Source of the DNA: a virus
IMG/VR virus record: IMGVR_UViG_3300025087_000044
Coordinates: 35,114 to 99,113 of that record
Direction: 5' to 3' (one strand)
Length of the DNA stretch: 64,000 bases
Shown here: piece after piece, positions 38,287 through 47,364 of the stretch
How positions within the stretch are numbered: the stretch's first letter is position 1
Layout: every line of letters starts with the position of its first letter
Notes under the pieces: model-generated
The model's input: only the letters and a program-made list of their open reading frames with translations
What the model was told of the DNA's origin: nothing
Database searches by the model: none
Position numbers and translations under genes: made by a program

Positions 38287-38915
38287 GTGATTTAATTCCA
38301 AAAGAAGTGTGGGCTTCACGAGATAAGGCAAGTGCATGGATTGATAGGGCTGAGAAGATAAAAAACAGTATTCCCGAAGACGTGAATACTGATATTCAGT
38401 CAATCCATTCTTTTATAGACGATGTAAGGAAATGTGATTTTAAATCTTTTCTTGAAGTTGGAGCAGGAAATGGAAGGTTGATTGGCTCTTTATCGAAAAA
38501 GTTAAGGAAACGAGAGTTTGCGTCCATTGATATAAATCCTTATTTGTCAGAGTATGTTTCCACTAAATATCAGAGAGTTGATTCTTATGTGGGAGACGTG
38601 ATTAAACTTCCTTTTGATAATGATACGTTTGATTTAGTTTATACTTATCAGGTGTTACAGCACGTTCCGCCTTCCGATGTTAATACTGCATTGCATGAAA
38701 TGATAAGAGTGTGCAAGAAGGAAGTATGGATAATGGAGGGACATGACCCTGAGTATAGCCATTGTATGAATGGATTCATGAGAAAAGGAACTGATGGAGG
38801 GACATTCGTTTATCGGTTCGATGAGATGGTTTCTTGCTACGAGACATCGATTCCTAGTTCAGAAAAATTAAAGGACATGGGCGTTAAGTTATATAAAATT
38901 AAAAAATATGCTTAA
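38283..38915 (+). CDS. SAM-dependent methyltransferase
   Basis: 210 residues, class I fold: FLEVGAGNGRLIGSLSKKL (motif I), VGDVIKLPFDNDTFDLVYTY (motif II-III), QVLQHVPPSDVNTALHEMIR. A Methyltransf_11-type protein. In this island it probably methylates a sugar or a nucleotide-linked sugar. Confidence 0.82.
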   Translation: MSDLIPKEVWASRDKASAWIDRAEKIKNSIPEDVNTDIQSIHSFIDDVRKCDFKSFLEVGAGNGRLIGSLSKKLRKREFASIDINPYLSEYVSTKYQRVDSYVGDVIKLPFDNDTFDLVYTYQVLQHVPPSDVNTALHEMIRVCKKEVWIMEGHDPEYSHCMNGFMRKGTDGGTFVYRFDEMVSCYETSIPSSEKLKDMGVKLYKIKKYA

Positions 38916-39594
38916 AAAATTATTTCTAGTTCCTTATTGCGGTGATTTGCCCAATTGGATGGATAAGTATAAAGACAACATTGAAAAGTTAAAGCAATAC
39001 GGATTCGAGTGGAAGATAATAACAGACATTGAAGATTTCAAACAGAGAGTACGGGACAAGTTAAGAGTTGAGCCTTGTATTCCACCTAATACCATTAAGA
39101 TGAGTGATTTTCACCCAGCCATGGGATTGCTTTATGAAGAAGAATTAAAAGGTTACGACTTTTGGGGATACACAGACCTTGATATCGTGTATGGGCGGCT
39201 GGACAAATACGTGACTGATGAACTGCTTAATGCCGTTGATGTATTCAGTAATGATGAGAATGAGATGTGCGGCCCATTTAGTTTGTTGCGTAATTGCAGT
39301 AAGGTTAATAATCTTTTTAAGGATAAGGCTAACTGGAAACAGATAATGGAGGATGGGTATATTTATATATTCAATGAGGACGGAAGAGATGGTGATTTCG
39401 GATTTACTAGTTTAGTTAACAATGAGGTTAGAGTGGGTCATCTAAGAAGACGGTCTGCTCATTGGATGAGTAATGAAAGAAGTTCATTTGAACTTGAAAT
39501 GAAGAAAGACGGCTCATTGTTTAATTGCGGTGATGAGACCATGATGTTCCACTTCAACGACAGCAAAAAATATCCAGAGATAATATATGAATAG
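38908..39594 (+). CDS. DUF6625-like glycosyltransferase
   Basis: 228 residues. LKGYDFWGYTDLDIVYGRLD contains the FWGYxDxDxxxG motif of DUF6625 and related GT-A enzymes, where the D-x-D binds the metal. LFLVPYCGDLPNWMDKY starts the fold. It overlaps both neighbours by 8 bp, so the run 38283-41209 is one translationally coupled unit. Confidence 0.75.
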   Translation: MLKKLFLVPYCGDLPNWMDKYKDNIEKLKQYGFEWKIITDIEDFKQRVRDKLRVEPCIPPNTIKMSDFHPAMGLLYEEELKGYDFWGYTDLDIVYGRLDKYVTDELLNAVDVFSNDENEMCGPFSLLRNCSKVNNLFKDKANWKQIMEDGYIYIFNEDGRDGDFGFTSLVNNEVRVGHLRRRSAHWMSNERSSFELEMKKDGSLFNCGDETMMFHFNDSKKYPEIIYE

Positions 39595-40105
39595 TATAAA
39601 TTTAGACATTAAAGGTTGGATGAGCGAAGAGGAACTGCTCTGGCTTCACGAAAGAGCTAAAGAGATGAGTTCTATTGTTGAGATTGGGAGTTGGATGGGC
39701 AGGAGTACTTATGCTTTGTTGACTGGTTGCAAGGGAAATGTTATTGCAGTTGACCATTTTCTTGGAAACAAGGAAGAGCAGTTTATGTTAGACTTGGCAA
39801 AAGATGATTATGTATATAAAGAATTCATCAAGAATGTGGGAATGTTTGATAATCTAATAGTTGAAAGGAATAGCAGTCTTGAAACTGCTGATAAGTATAA
39901 AGACAAAGCATTCGATATGGTGTTCATTGACGGTTCTCATCTTTATAGGGCAGTGATAAATGACATAAGAGCGTGGAGTCCAAAAACATTAAAGTTAATC
40001 TGCGGCCACGATTATGACTTTCCAGACGTGAAGATGGCCGTTGGCGAGTGCATGAAAATCGATGGTTGTATTGGGTCAATCTGGTATAAATATCTAAACG
40101 TATGA
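39587..40105 (+). CDS. SAM-dependent methyltransferase (Methyltransf_24-like)
   Basis: 172 residues. IVEIGSWMGRSTYALLTGCK (motif I), VIAVDHFLGNKEEQF and FDMVFIDGSHLYRAVINDIR match class I methyltransferases of the Methyltransf_24 type, which often act on sugars or phenols. ATGA-coupled to the next gene. Confidence 0.8.
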   Translation: MNSINLDIKGWMSEEELLWLHERAKEMSSIVEIGSWMGRSTYALLTGCKGNVIAVDHFLGNKEEQFMLDLAKDDYVYKEFIKNVGMFDNLIVERNSSLETADKYKDKAFDMVFIDGSHLYRAVINDIRAWSPKTLKLICGHDYDFPDVKMAVGECMKIDGCIGSIWYKYLNV

Positions 40106-40764
40106 TAGAGGTCTGCATGTGCATATATAAAAGGGTTGGAAGATTGAAAGAAATAGTAGAAATGTTCAAGCGTCAAACAAGACAAGACTTTAATCTTAAC
40201 ATTTGGAATAACAGTGGACAGAAGTTATCCATTGACTTCCCCAAGGAAAGACTGATGATAGTTGATTCTCCTAAAAACATAGGAGCCATAGGTAGATTCA
40301 ATCTTGTGAAGCTAGTTAAGGGCAATGTCATTGTTTTCATAGACGACGATGAGCTTATTGATGATGATTTCATTGATTACAATTATAATAAGTATTGTGA
40401 ATTTGGAGATGATTGCGTTTTGGGTTGGTATAACAAGATATTTAAGTCGAATGATTACAGAGACGAGGAAATATTCCTTCCGGAAGGTACGTTAGTTGAT
40501 TACATAGGCACAGGAGGAATGATTCTTAATCGTAAATTGTTCGATGATAATTGTTCATTGTATGACATAAAATGTAAGTGCGAACTGGCAGAGGACTTGT
40601 ATCTGTGTTTCATTGCCAAGTCAAATGGTTACAAGTTAATAGCCATAGATAAAAAATGTGAACAGATAAATGACGGACAAAATTTCACCAGCAAGTTGCC
40701 GCACAATTATAAGACTGATGCTTTGAATGAGTTAATAAGCAAAGGATTTAAGATAGGAGGATAA
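40102..40764 (+). CDS. glycosyltransferase family 2
   Basis: 220 residues. VCMCIYKRVGRLKEIVEMFK, then KGNVIVFIDDDELIDDDF (DDD metal-binding) and YIGTGGMILNRKLFDD, the GT-A fold with the ED..LC motif (ELAEDLYLCF). Short, single-domain enzyme. Donor unknown. Confidence 0.82.
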   Translation: MIEVCMCIYKRVGRLKEIVEMFKRQTRQDFNLNIWNNSGQKLSIDFPKERLMIVDSPKNIGAIGRFNLVKLVKGNVIVFIDDDELIDDDFIDYNYNKYCEFGDDCVLGWYNKIFKSNDYRDEEIFLPEGTLVDYIGTGGMILNRKLFDDNCSLYDIKCKCELAEDLYLCFIAKSNGYKLIAIDKKCEQINDGQNFTSKLPHNYKTDALNELISKGFKIGG

Positions 40765-40765
40765 T

Positions 40766-41209
40766 ATGAAAAAGAAACTGCTTATAGTTGCCCATTTTGA
40801 CGATGAGATACTGTGGTTCAATCCTTATAAGTTTGACAAGATAGTTGTTTGTTTCCTTGGCAGAGATGATAAGCCTGGGTTCGATGTGAAAAGACTTGCC
40901 GTATTCGCTGAGCATCCGTTAAAGGAAAAGATGGAATGTCTTAATATAAACGAACAAGATGATTGTGCTGAAAAAGCTATAAATGATTATCTCATTGGCA
41001 ATGGTAGGAAATTTGACTTTATCCACACTCATAATTCAAAAGGAGAATACGGCCACAAGCACCATTTAATGGTTCATTCCATAGTTAAGAGGCTATTCCC
41101 TGATGAGATTGTTGAAAGTTGTCTTGACAACACCAACAGCAAAGACAGATGGTTCGTAAGCATTAAAAATATATATCTAAAATATGGATGCTGGACTTGG
41201 AAAAAGTAA
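40766..41209 (+). CDS. PIG-L/LmbE family deacetylase
   Basis: 147 residues. IVAHFDDEILWF (AHxDDE zinc motif) and FIHTHNSKGEYGHKHHLMVH (H-x-x-H-H) give the catalytic zinc site of N-acetylglucosaminyl deacetylases of the PIG-L/LmbE type. It is shorter than most family members. With the NodB enzyme at 31632 it gives two unrelated deacetylases in the island. GGAGG precedes the start. Confidence 0.85.
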   Translation: MKKKLLIVAHFDDEILWFNPYKFDKIVVCFLGRDDKPGFDVKRLAVFAEHPLKEKMECLNINEQDDCAEKAINDYLIGNGRKFDFIHTHNSKGEYGHKHHLMVHSIVKRLFPDEIVESCLDNTNSKDRWFVSIKNIYLKYGCWTWKK

Positions 41210-42248
41210 ATGTTTTTACGAAAGAGATATTGATAAGTTGATTAAGTATGATGACTTCGGCAGGAAGTCAAGGCTCTTAGTGTCCAAGGAAAACATTGAG
41301 AGCGTTGGACTTGAATACCATGAAGGAAGATGTATAAAAATAAAAGTAAGCCCTGATTTTATTGGTAATTTAGATAAAGTTAGAAAGCTATCATTAGTTG
41401 GCCAGTATTTGTGTTACAGGGGGCTGAGTCCAAAGATTTATGACTGCGGAGTTGTAACTGTCGGTGGCATTGAGTATCCTTATTTTGACGTTGAGTATAT
41501 AGCTAACAAGAAAAATTCAAATGACACAAACAAAATCAAGGATGAGGTGCGTAAAGAACTTAACAAGCTTGATTGGATTACTAAGGTTTATGAAGTTGAT
41601 TTAATTAACCAAGATAATTACATCGGAAATAAGTATATAGACTTCCATGGATTTGAAATTGACGATGACAAATTTTACAGATGGATTGTTGGATTGATAA
41701 ACAACAACACGCATTGGGGACATAAGAATGAAGCTGGAAACAAATTCGCTTATCAGGATTTTGATGGAGTAATCGGCAAGAGAAGGATTGAAGATAGGAT
41801 TGTTTCACTTGGCGCGGATAAGATTGATTATCGTGGAAAGACCGTGCTTGACATAGGATGCAATCTTGGGTTGATTGCAAATTACGCCATGGAATCAGGA
41901 GCAAGTCGGTCTGTTGGTGTGGACTTAAAGCCAGTTATAGAGGCCGCTGACATGTACAAATTGCACAAAGGATACAAGACTGAACTATATTATTCAGAAC
42001 TAACGGATAAGAACATCACGCAGTACGGAAAATTTGATATAGTGTTTTTCTTAGCCATGAGTTACTCGCTTGGAATCCCCAAGGAGTTGGCTGAAATTAC
42101 TGAAGAGTTGCTTGTTTATGAAGGGCATGACAGAGAAGATAAAGAAAAAACATCAACAAAGCTTAACGCCATATTTAAGAGGGTTGTTTTTGCGGGATTC
42201 ACTAATGACAGAGGAAAGCGGCCTACATTTATTTGTTACAAAAAATAG
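41184..42248 (+). CDS. two-domain protein with methyltransferase C-terminus
   Basis: 354 residues. The N-terminal 170 residues (LDWITKVYEVDLINQDNYIG, NKYIDFHGFEI) resemble a kinase-like or sugar-binding domain. Residues 215-354 have VLDIGCNLGLIANYAMESGA (motif I) and KFDIVFFLAMSYSLGI, a class I methyltransferase. A fusion of a modifying module to a methyltransferase. It overlaps the deacetylase by 26 bp. Confidence 0.7.
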   Translation: MDAGLGKSKCFYERDIDKLIKYDDFGRKSRLLVSKENIESVGLEYHEGRCIKIKVSPDFIGNLDKVRKLSLVGQYLCYRGLSPKIYDCGVVTVGGIEYPYFDVEYIANKKNSNDTNKIKDEVRKELNKLDWITKVYEVDLINQDNYIGNKYIDFHGFEIDDDKFYRWIVGLINNNTHWGHKNEAGNKFAYQDFDGVIGKRRIEDRIVSLGADKIDYRGKTVLDIGCNLGLIANYAMESGASRSVGVDLKPVIEAADMYKLHKGYKTELYYSELTDKNITQYGKFDIVFFLAMSYSLGIPKELAEITEELLVYEGHDREDKEKTSTKLNAIFKRVVFAGFTNDRGKRPTFICYKK

Positions 42249-42249
42249 T

Positions 42250-42816
42250 ATGACTAAGTACAATTTTGGATGTGGAAATAAATACGAGAAAGGATATGTC
42301 AATGTTGATGCTTTGAATTGGTCAGTTCCTCCGGATGTGTTGTGGGATTTGTCTAAAGTCCCTTATGAATTCGCTGATGATAATTCAGCAGACGAGATAT
42401 TGGCTATAGAGGTTCTTGAGCATTTATCATTCAGGGATACTGTAAAGGTTCTTGGTGAGTGGAAGCGAATCCTAAAGGTTAACGGAAAGCTTACAATCCA
42501 AGTCCCTGATTGCGGAAAGATGATGGAGTATTATGTTGATGGAAAGATATGCTCATGTGTTGAGCATAAGCCTAAAGATGAGTTTGAGGGGTACGGTAAG
42601 GAGTCTTGCTTTGAGTGTGGTGGAAGAGGAAGGATAAATCCAACTCGATGGCTATATGCTTTTACAGGTGCACAAAAGACCGGAACTGCGGATATTCACA
42701 AGAACATCTTTACCAAGCAGATATTGTCCAACGTGTTTGATGTTTGTAAATTTCGTTCTTATGAAATAAAAAGTGATAAAAGGGGTTGGAAACTAATTGC
42801 TGAGGCAACTAAATAA
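42250..42816 (+). CDS. SAM-dependent methyltransferase with zinc knuckles
   Basis: 188 residues. YNFGCGNKYEKGYVNVDA (motif I-like), ADEILAIEVLEHLSFRDTVK (motif III) and a CSCVEHKPKD...ESCFECGGRG zinc-binding insert. The start at 42250 follows the previous stop by one base. Belongs to the methyltransferases that pair with glycosyltransferases in phage and capsule clusters. Confidence 0.75.
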   Translation: MTKYNFGCGNKYEKGYVNVDALNWSVPPDVLWDLSKVPYEFADDNSADEILAIEVLEHLSFRDTVKVLGEWKRILKVNGKLTIQVPDCGKMMEYYVDGKICSCVEHKPKDEFEGYGKESCFECGGRGRINPTRWLYAFTGAQKTGTADIHKNIFTKQILSNVFDVCKFRSYEIKSDKRGWKLIAEATK

Positions 42817-42817
42817 T

Positions 42818-43294
42818 ATGACAATCAGAGATATTGCTAAAGTTACAAACTGGGAAGACGTTAAACGTTCAATCAAATATCATTATCCAGATGACCACAA
42901 TGATTACGAGAAACTGTTTTTATCCTTTCCTAACAGAAAGAAGAAGAAAGTTAAGATTGGAGAGTCACTCGTTGTACATGGAGGGATTGATGTTAATTCA
43001 GAGTGGTTCAAGGTTCACGGAAGGCATTACTTGGAGAGTTTAGAGACTGGAGATGAGAAGCAGTATTACGGCATTAACATAAAGAATGAAGGAGATGAGC
43101 AGTCTTGGTCATTGATGTTTGTGGATTATGATTGTCTTGTTAATGTACCTATAAATGAAGTTACTCTGAAATGTTTCATGTTTGCGGATATACTTGCTCA
43201 TTTCATTTGGGAGATAACGTATTTAGGAGGAGAGAAGGAAATGAAGAAGAAGCGTACTGAATTTGATAAGACAATTAAATCAATTAAAAAATAA
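42818..43294 (+). CDS. hypothetical protein
   Basis: 158 residues (MTIRDIAKVTNWEDVKRSIK...), alpha/beta with VKIGESLVVHGGIDVNSEW and MFVDYDCLVNVPINEVTLKC, then a basic tail. No known domain. It lies in the glycan island between a methyltransferase and a double glycosyltransferase. Confidence 0.55.
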   Translation: MTIRDIAKVTNWEDVKRSIKYHYPDDHNDYEKLFLSFPNRKKKKVKIGESLVVHGGIDVNSEWFKVHGRHYLESLETGDEKQYYGINIKNEGDEQSWSLMFVDYDCLVNVPINEVTLKCFMFADILAHFIWEITYLGGEKEMKKKRTEFDKTIKSIKK

Positions 43295-43298
43295 CTCT

Positions 43299-44963
43299 AT
43301 GAAGATTTGCATAGTCGTAGATTCCCCTTCTTGGGCCATAGGAAAACTTGCCATTGCCAAGGTTAAGCATAACTCTCATCACCAGTTCGAGTATCTTGTT
43401 GTCCACCCCAGGGATGCAGGAGAAAAGCCGATTCAAGATGCTTTTATTGAGAAGATTAGAGCATTTGACCCGCAGATAATCCATTTCGAGTATTTCAGAA
43501 CGGCTTCACAACTTCTAGTAGCGTTTCCCGAATTGAAGAAGTACAAGATAATGCTTACTCATCATAACCAGAGGGACAAGAAAGCTTTACTGTCTGCTGA
43601 CTGGGAGGTTCTTGGCGTTAATCAAAACATCACGCATACAGAGAAATGCAAAAAGATATTGGTTGAAAGAGGCAATCAGAAACACGTTGATGTAATCAAG
43701 CATGGAGTGGATAGCGATTTGTTCATTTTTTCAGACAAAGAACCAGAAGAGTTCACTGTTGGATATGTTGGACGTATAGTGCCATGGAAGAGGTTGAAAG
43801 ATGTGGCAGAGATATGTCATGAGTTGAAAGTCCCTTTAATGTTTATGGGAATGAGAGACAAGGAAGATTACTGGCAGACTATTTCTGACGAGGCAAAGAA
43901 TTCAATAAACTTTTCATTCATGGATTGCAAGGACGAAGAGAGAATTGATTTCTACAGAAACATAACGTGTTGCGTTAGTTTCTCTGATGATGGATACGAA
44001 GAGGGGCCATTATCCTTTTTTGAGGCCATGTTCAGTGGAGTGCCTGTGATTACCACGCCTAACGGGACAGCGGCTGAGTTTGGTAAGGATAACGAGAATT
44101 GCCTCATGGTTGGATTCGGAGACAGGGAAGCATTAAAGACTTCCATTATAAAGTTAAGAGATGACTTTGAGTTAAGGAAAAAGTTAAGAAACAATGCCTG
44201 GGATTTTATCAAAAATTACAACGAGAAACGAATGGCCTATGATTATTCAAGAGCTTATAATAAATTGATGTTTGGCGACAATGACTTAGTTTCTGTAATT
44301 CTGCCCACTTACAACAGAAAGGAACAAGTTATATCAATTCTCAACAGGATAAAGGAACAGACATATAAAGCCATTGAAGTTATCATTGCCGATGACGGGT
44401 CGGATGAAGAAGGTTTTATGGATGATATAAACAGATGGAAGTATTCCAATAATGATTTGACTGTCAAGATTGTGCATACAGGCAATGATATAATCAGAAA
44501 AACAGGAAAGAAGGCATACGGATTAGCCATGGCTAGGAATATGGCAGTGTGCGAATCAGAAGGAAGATTCCTTATGTTCTTAGACAGTAGAATCCTTCCT
44601 GACATAAACGCCGTAGAAGATTTTGTTGTATTTGCCAAGGGACAGCTTGCCATTGACGGCAAGAAGAAGATGTGGTATTTCGGAAACAAGGGCAATGGAA
44701 AGTCAACTTTCGTAGAGAACTTTTCTTTCGTTGAGCGAGATGCGTTTATTAAATTCGGAATGTTTAATGAACGGATAACAGCTTATGGCGGTATGAGTCA
44801 AGACATAAGAATGAGATGGCCAAAGACCAATGATAATGAATTTATGTTCTTGAGCGATATAAACGCTACTGAGATGATAAGCGCACACAAGCGTGGCGAT
44901 GAGCGTAGAAAAGACATTATAGACATGAAGTTCTTATTATATCGTTTGAACTTATTAACATAG
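43299..44963 (+). CDS. bifunctional glycosyltransferase (GT4-GT2 fusion)
   Basis: 554 residues. Residues 1-320 are GT-B: VGYVGRIVPWKRLKDVAEI, SDDGYEEGPLSFFEAMFSGV and PVITTPNGTAAEFG form the GT4 donor-binding half. Residues 325-554 are GT-A: VSVILPTYNRKEQVISIL, VIIADDGSDEEG and GRFLMFLDSRI. Two transferase domains on one chain imply two sequential sugar additions by the same protein. Confidence 0.85.
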   Translation: MKICIVVDSPSWAIGKLAIAKVKHNSHHQFEYLVVHPRDAGEKPIQDAFIEKIRAFDPQIIHFEYFRTASQLLVAFPELKKYKIMLTHHNQRDKKALLSADWEVLGVNQNITHTEKCKKILVERGNQKHVDVIKHGVDSDLFIFSDKEPEEFTVGYVGRIVPWKRLKDVAEICHELKVPLMFMGMRDKEDYWQTISDEAKNSINFSFMDCKDEERIDFYRNITCCVSFSDDGYEEGPLSFFEAMFSGVPVITTPNGTAAEFGKDNENCLMVGFGDREALKTSIIKLRDDFELRKKLRNNAWDFIKNYNEKRMAYDYSRAYNKLMFGDNDLVSVILPTYNRKEQVISILNRIKEQTYKAIEVIIADDGSDEEGFMDDINRWKYSNNDLTVKIVHTGNDIIRKTGKKAYGLAMARNMAVCESEGRFLMFLDSRILPDINAVEDFVVFAKGQLAIDGKKKMWYFGNKGNGKSTFVENFSFVERDAFIKFGMFNERITAYGGMSQDIRMRWPKTNDNEFMFLSDINATEMISAHKRGDERRKDIIDMKFLLYRLNLLT

Positions 44964-44968
44964 TAAAT

Positions 44969-46018
44969 ATGGATACAATAAAAATTTTAAATTATTCCTG
45001 GCATTTATCACATCAGAATTCTCTTTTTTCCATTCCAGCAACTGAATGGTCGTGGCTCACTCAGTATAAACGTCAGTATGGTACTGGAGTAAGAGGTGAT
45101 ATTCTTAAAAAGTATAATGTAAAGTCGGTTCCTTTTTTCGAGAAAGGAAAATATGACGCAGTACTGCTTCATCTTGACCAGCAATGTTTCGAGGATAGTC
45201 TTTGGGAGAGAGGAAAGGGAAGTTTGTTTCGAGAGGTTAACAGTTCTGTTTATGGAGTGCCTAAGATTGTAATCATGCACGGAACGCCTTTTTATCCCGA
45301 GATGTTTCCTTCTGATATTCAAGATTTCAATTATAAAGAGTTGGGCTTTGAAGAGTCGCAGATAAACATGAGCAGCGAACTTATCAATCGATTTAAAGAT
45401 GCGGTTAAAGACTTTGATAAGATAGTGTTCAATTCAAGACGAGCCAAGAGCCAATGGGGATTTGACAATGACGCTAGAGCTATTGCAATCTGGCATGGAC
45501 TTGAAGCTACTGATTGGCTTGACCTTCCCAAGGAGCCTCGTGTAGTTACTATGATTAGTCCTGGAGGGTTAGATAGTTATTACGATAGGACATTTTTAAA
45601 AGCCGTTAAGGACAAATTGTCAGAAAAAGACATAATGCACTGTCATATTACGGTTGATGTGCAGTTCAAGTCATTCGATGAGTACCGAGATTTCCTCGGA
45701 AGAAGTCTTATTTATTTCAATCCCACAAAAGAGAGTCCGATGCCAAGGTCGAGAACAGAGGCTATGCTTTCAGGTTGTTGCGTTGTTACTACGTTCAATC
45801 AAGATTCTGAATTATTTATGAAAGACGGAGTTAATGGATTCAAGGCTATCCGCAATCCTGATTATGTAGTAACTCTCATAGAGGGTCTTATAAAAAATTA
45901 TCAAAAGGCCATAGAAGTTGGACAGGAGGGCAAGAAGACTGCACTTGAGTTGTTTTCCAAGGACAGGTTCGAGTCCCAGTGGAGAGGCCTCCTTGAGGAG
46001 GTTACACATAAGCCCTAA
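44969..46018 (+). CDS. glycosyltransferase, GT4-like
   Basis: 349 residues. IVIMHGTPFYPEMFPSDIQD, FDKIVFNSRRAKSQWGF, FNPTKESPMPRSRTEAMLSG and CCVVTTFNQDSELF form a GT-B fold with the EA.L.G signature. The 3' end runs into the CTAACCCCTCTC repeats, whose first unit overlaps its stop. Confidence 0.8.
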   Translation: MDTIKILNYSWHLSHQNSLFSIPATEWSWLTQYKRQYGTGVRGDILKKYNVKSVPFFEKGKYDAVLLHLDQQCFEDSLWERGKGSLFREVNSSVYGVPKIVIMHGTPFYPEMFPSDIQDFNYKELGFEESQINMSSELINRFKDAVKDFDKIVFNSRRAKSQWGFDNDARAIAIWHGLEATDWLDLPKEPRVVTMISPGGLDSYYDRTFLKAVKDKLSEKDIMHCHITVDVQFKSFDEYRDFLGRSLIYFNPTKESPMPRSRTEAMLSGCCVVTTFNQDSELFMKDGVNGFKAIRNPDYVVTLIEGLIKNYQKAIEVGQEGKKTALELFSKDRFESQWRGLLEEVTHKP

Positions 46019-46050
46019 CCCCTCTCCTAACCCCTCTCTTAACCCCTCTA
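46015..46050. repeat. three 12-bp tandem repeats
   Basis: CTAACCCCTCTC, CTAACCCCTCTC and TTAACCCCTCTA in tandem at 46015-46050, the first overlapping the TAA of the glycosyltransferase. Confidence 0.7.
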
Positions 46051-46099
46051 TTTTGCTCTACAACGAATGATAATCATAAAAACATAATCCTATATCAAT

Positions 46100-46999
46100 A
46101 TGGAAGATTTAACTTCTAAAATCAATTGTGGAATCCTTACTTTCGACCAATTCCACGGGCGCAAGAAAAACACGGGAAGTTCCAGGATAAGGGGCGAGTG
46201 GTTGTTAAAATACTGGCCTGAGGCTGAGTATTTTATTCAAGGCAAGAGTTATAAGTCTGTTATTTACCAGAAGGCGTATTTCACGGACCATGCCAAGGCG
46301 TTCAATTATTGTCTTGATAGTGATGGTAGTTACAAGAAACCTGTAAAGATTCTTGACATTACAGACCCTGATTATTTGTGGTGGCAGGGGCGTGTTATTG
46401 AGATGGCCAATGAATGTGACGCAATAACCACATCAACTGAAGCGTTGGTAGATGATTTTAGAAATTTTTTCCCCAACAAGCGAGTTAAATGGATTAAGGA
46501 TAGAATGGACTTAGAGTTCCACAACGAGAAGAAAGTCCACGTTGGAGATGCAAGGAGAGTTGTTTGGTTTGGGTATTCCTCTAATTTCGAGATGTTGCTC
46601 CCTGTTCTTACGTTCCTAGAAAAGCTTGGATTAACCTTGATTGTGATTTCCGATAGGCCATTTACGGCTCCGTCCCATTACGATATAAACATAGAAAATT
46701 ATCAGTGGGATATTGAAACAGTTAATCGAGATATTATCAAAGGAGATATTGCAATAAATCCTCAAAGCAAATCGGGAAAGTGGAGATATAAGAGTGAGAA
46801 CAAGACAATTACAGCCAATCTTCTGGGAGTTCCGGTAGCTAAGGATTTAGCTGATTTGAAACGTCTTATAGATTGTGATGAACGTATAAAAGATGCCGAA
46901 GAATCACGTAAAATAGCGATAGAACAATATGACGTTCGCCAAAGTGTATCAGAGTATAAGGCTCTCATTGATGAGATTTATCTCGAGAAGAATAGTTAA
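46100..46999 (+). CDS. glycosyltransferase-like protein
   Basis: 299 residues. ILTFDQFHGRKKNTGSSRIR, then RVVWFGYSSNFEMLLPVLTF and LLGVPVAKDLADLKRLIDCD, with a GT-B-like Rossmann arrangement (WFGY nucleotide-binding strand, DITDPDYLWW). It is the last large gene of the glycan island. Donor and acceptor unknown. Confidence 0.65.
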   Translation: MEDLTSKINCGILTFDQFHGRKKNTGSSRIRGEWLLKYWPEAEYFIQGKSYKSVIYQKAYFTDHAKAFNYCLDSDGSYKKPVKILDITDPDYLWWQGRVIEMANECDAITTSTEALVDDFRNFFPNKRVKWIKDRMDLEFHNEKKVHVGDARRVVWFGYSSNFEMLLPVLTFLEKLGLTLIVISDRPFTAPSHYDINIENYQWDIETVNRDIIKGDIAINPQSKSGKWRYKSENKTITANLLGVPVAKDLADLKRLIDCDERIKDAEESRKIAIEQYDVRQSVSEYKALIDEIYLEKNS

Positions 47000-47054
47000 G
47001 TTAAGCGAGTCTGAAATAAGCAGTTTATTTTTAGAGCGTATTTTAATAAAGATT

Positions 47055-47306
47055 ATGAAATCAACACGATTAGAATATATCTGGTATTGCGTTAGAGTCT
47101 CTTGCGGCTCAATCGTGTTAAAGAGTAATGAGTTAGTATTGCCTAAAAACAAAAAGTACGAGTGCAAGAGATGTCTTGCCCAGTACACAGGTCTTGAACT
47201 TATGCGGAATAATAAACGCAATATAAAGAAATTTGCTGATAGTTTAGCCAAACAGACTGTGGATAACTCTACTTGTTGTCAATCCAATAATAATGTTGTA
47301 CAGTAA
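47055..47306 (+). CDS. small zinc-binding protein
   Basis: 83 residues from the ATG at 47055 (MKSTRLEYIWYCVRVSCGSI...). YCVRVSC and YECKRCLAQYTG suggest a zinc ribbon. The C-terminus is polar (NNVVQ). Its 3' part contains a reverse DnaA-type box (47258-47266). It precedes the late promoter. Confidence 0.45.
   Translation: MKSTRLEYIWYCVRVSCGSIVLKSNELVLPKNKKYECKRCLAQYTGLELMRNNKRNIKKFADSLAKQTVDNSTCCQSNNNVVQ
47258..47266 (-). promoter_or_regulatory. DnaA-box-type 9-mer, reverse orientation
   Basis: TGTGGATAA, the reverse complement of TTATCCACA, 68 bp before the -35 element of the promoter at 47335. Confidence 0.4.
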
Positions 47307-47334
47307 AGATACAATATATAACCTAGGTAACGTA

Positions 47335-47364
47335 TTGCATTTGTTTTCGAGCAAATGCTATAAC
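47335..47364 (+). promoter_or_regulatory. late-gene promoter with internal palindrome
   Basis: TTGCAT 47335-47340, 18-bp spacer, TATAAC 47359-47364 with TGC before the -10. Within it GCATTTG 47337-47343 and CAAATGC 47352-47358 form a perfect inverted repeat covering the -35 and spacer, the layout of a repressor operator. It drives the head operon (portal, protease, capsid). Confidence 0.6.

Noticed and set aside
41019-41027. TTATCCACA in the PIG-L gene as a further regulatory box
   Set aside because: It lies inside coding sequence with no promoter nearby and is explained by the codons for Phe-Ile-His-Thr.
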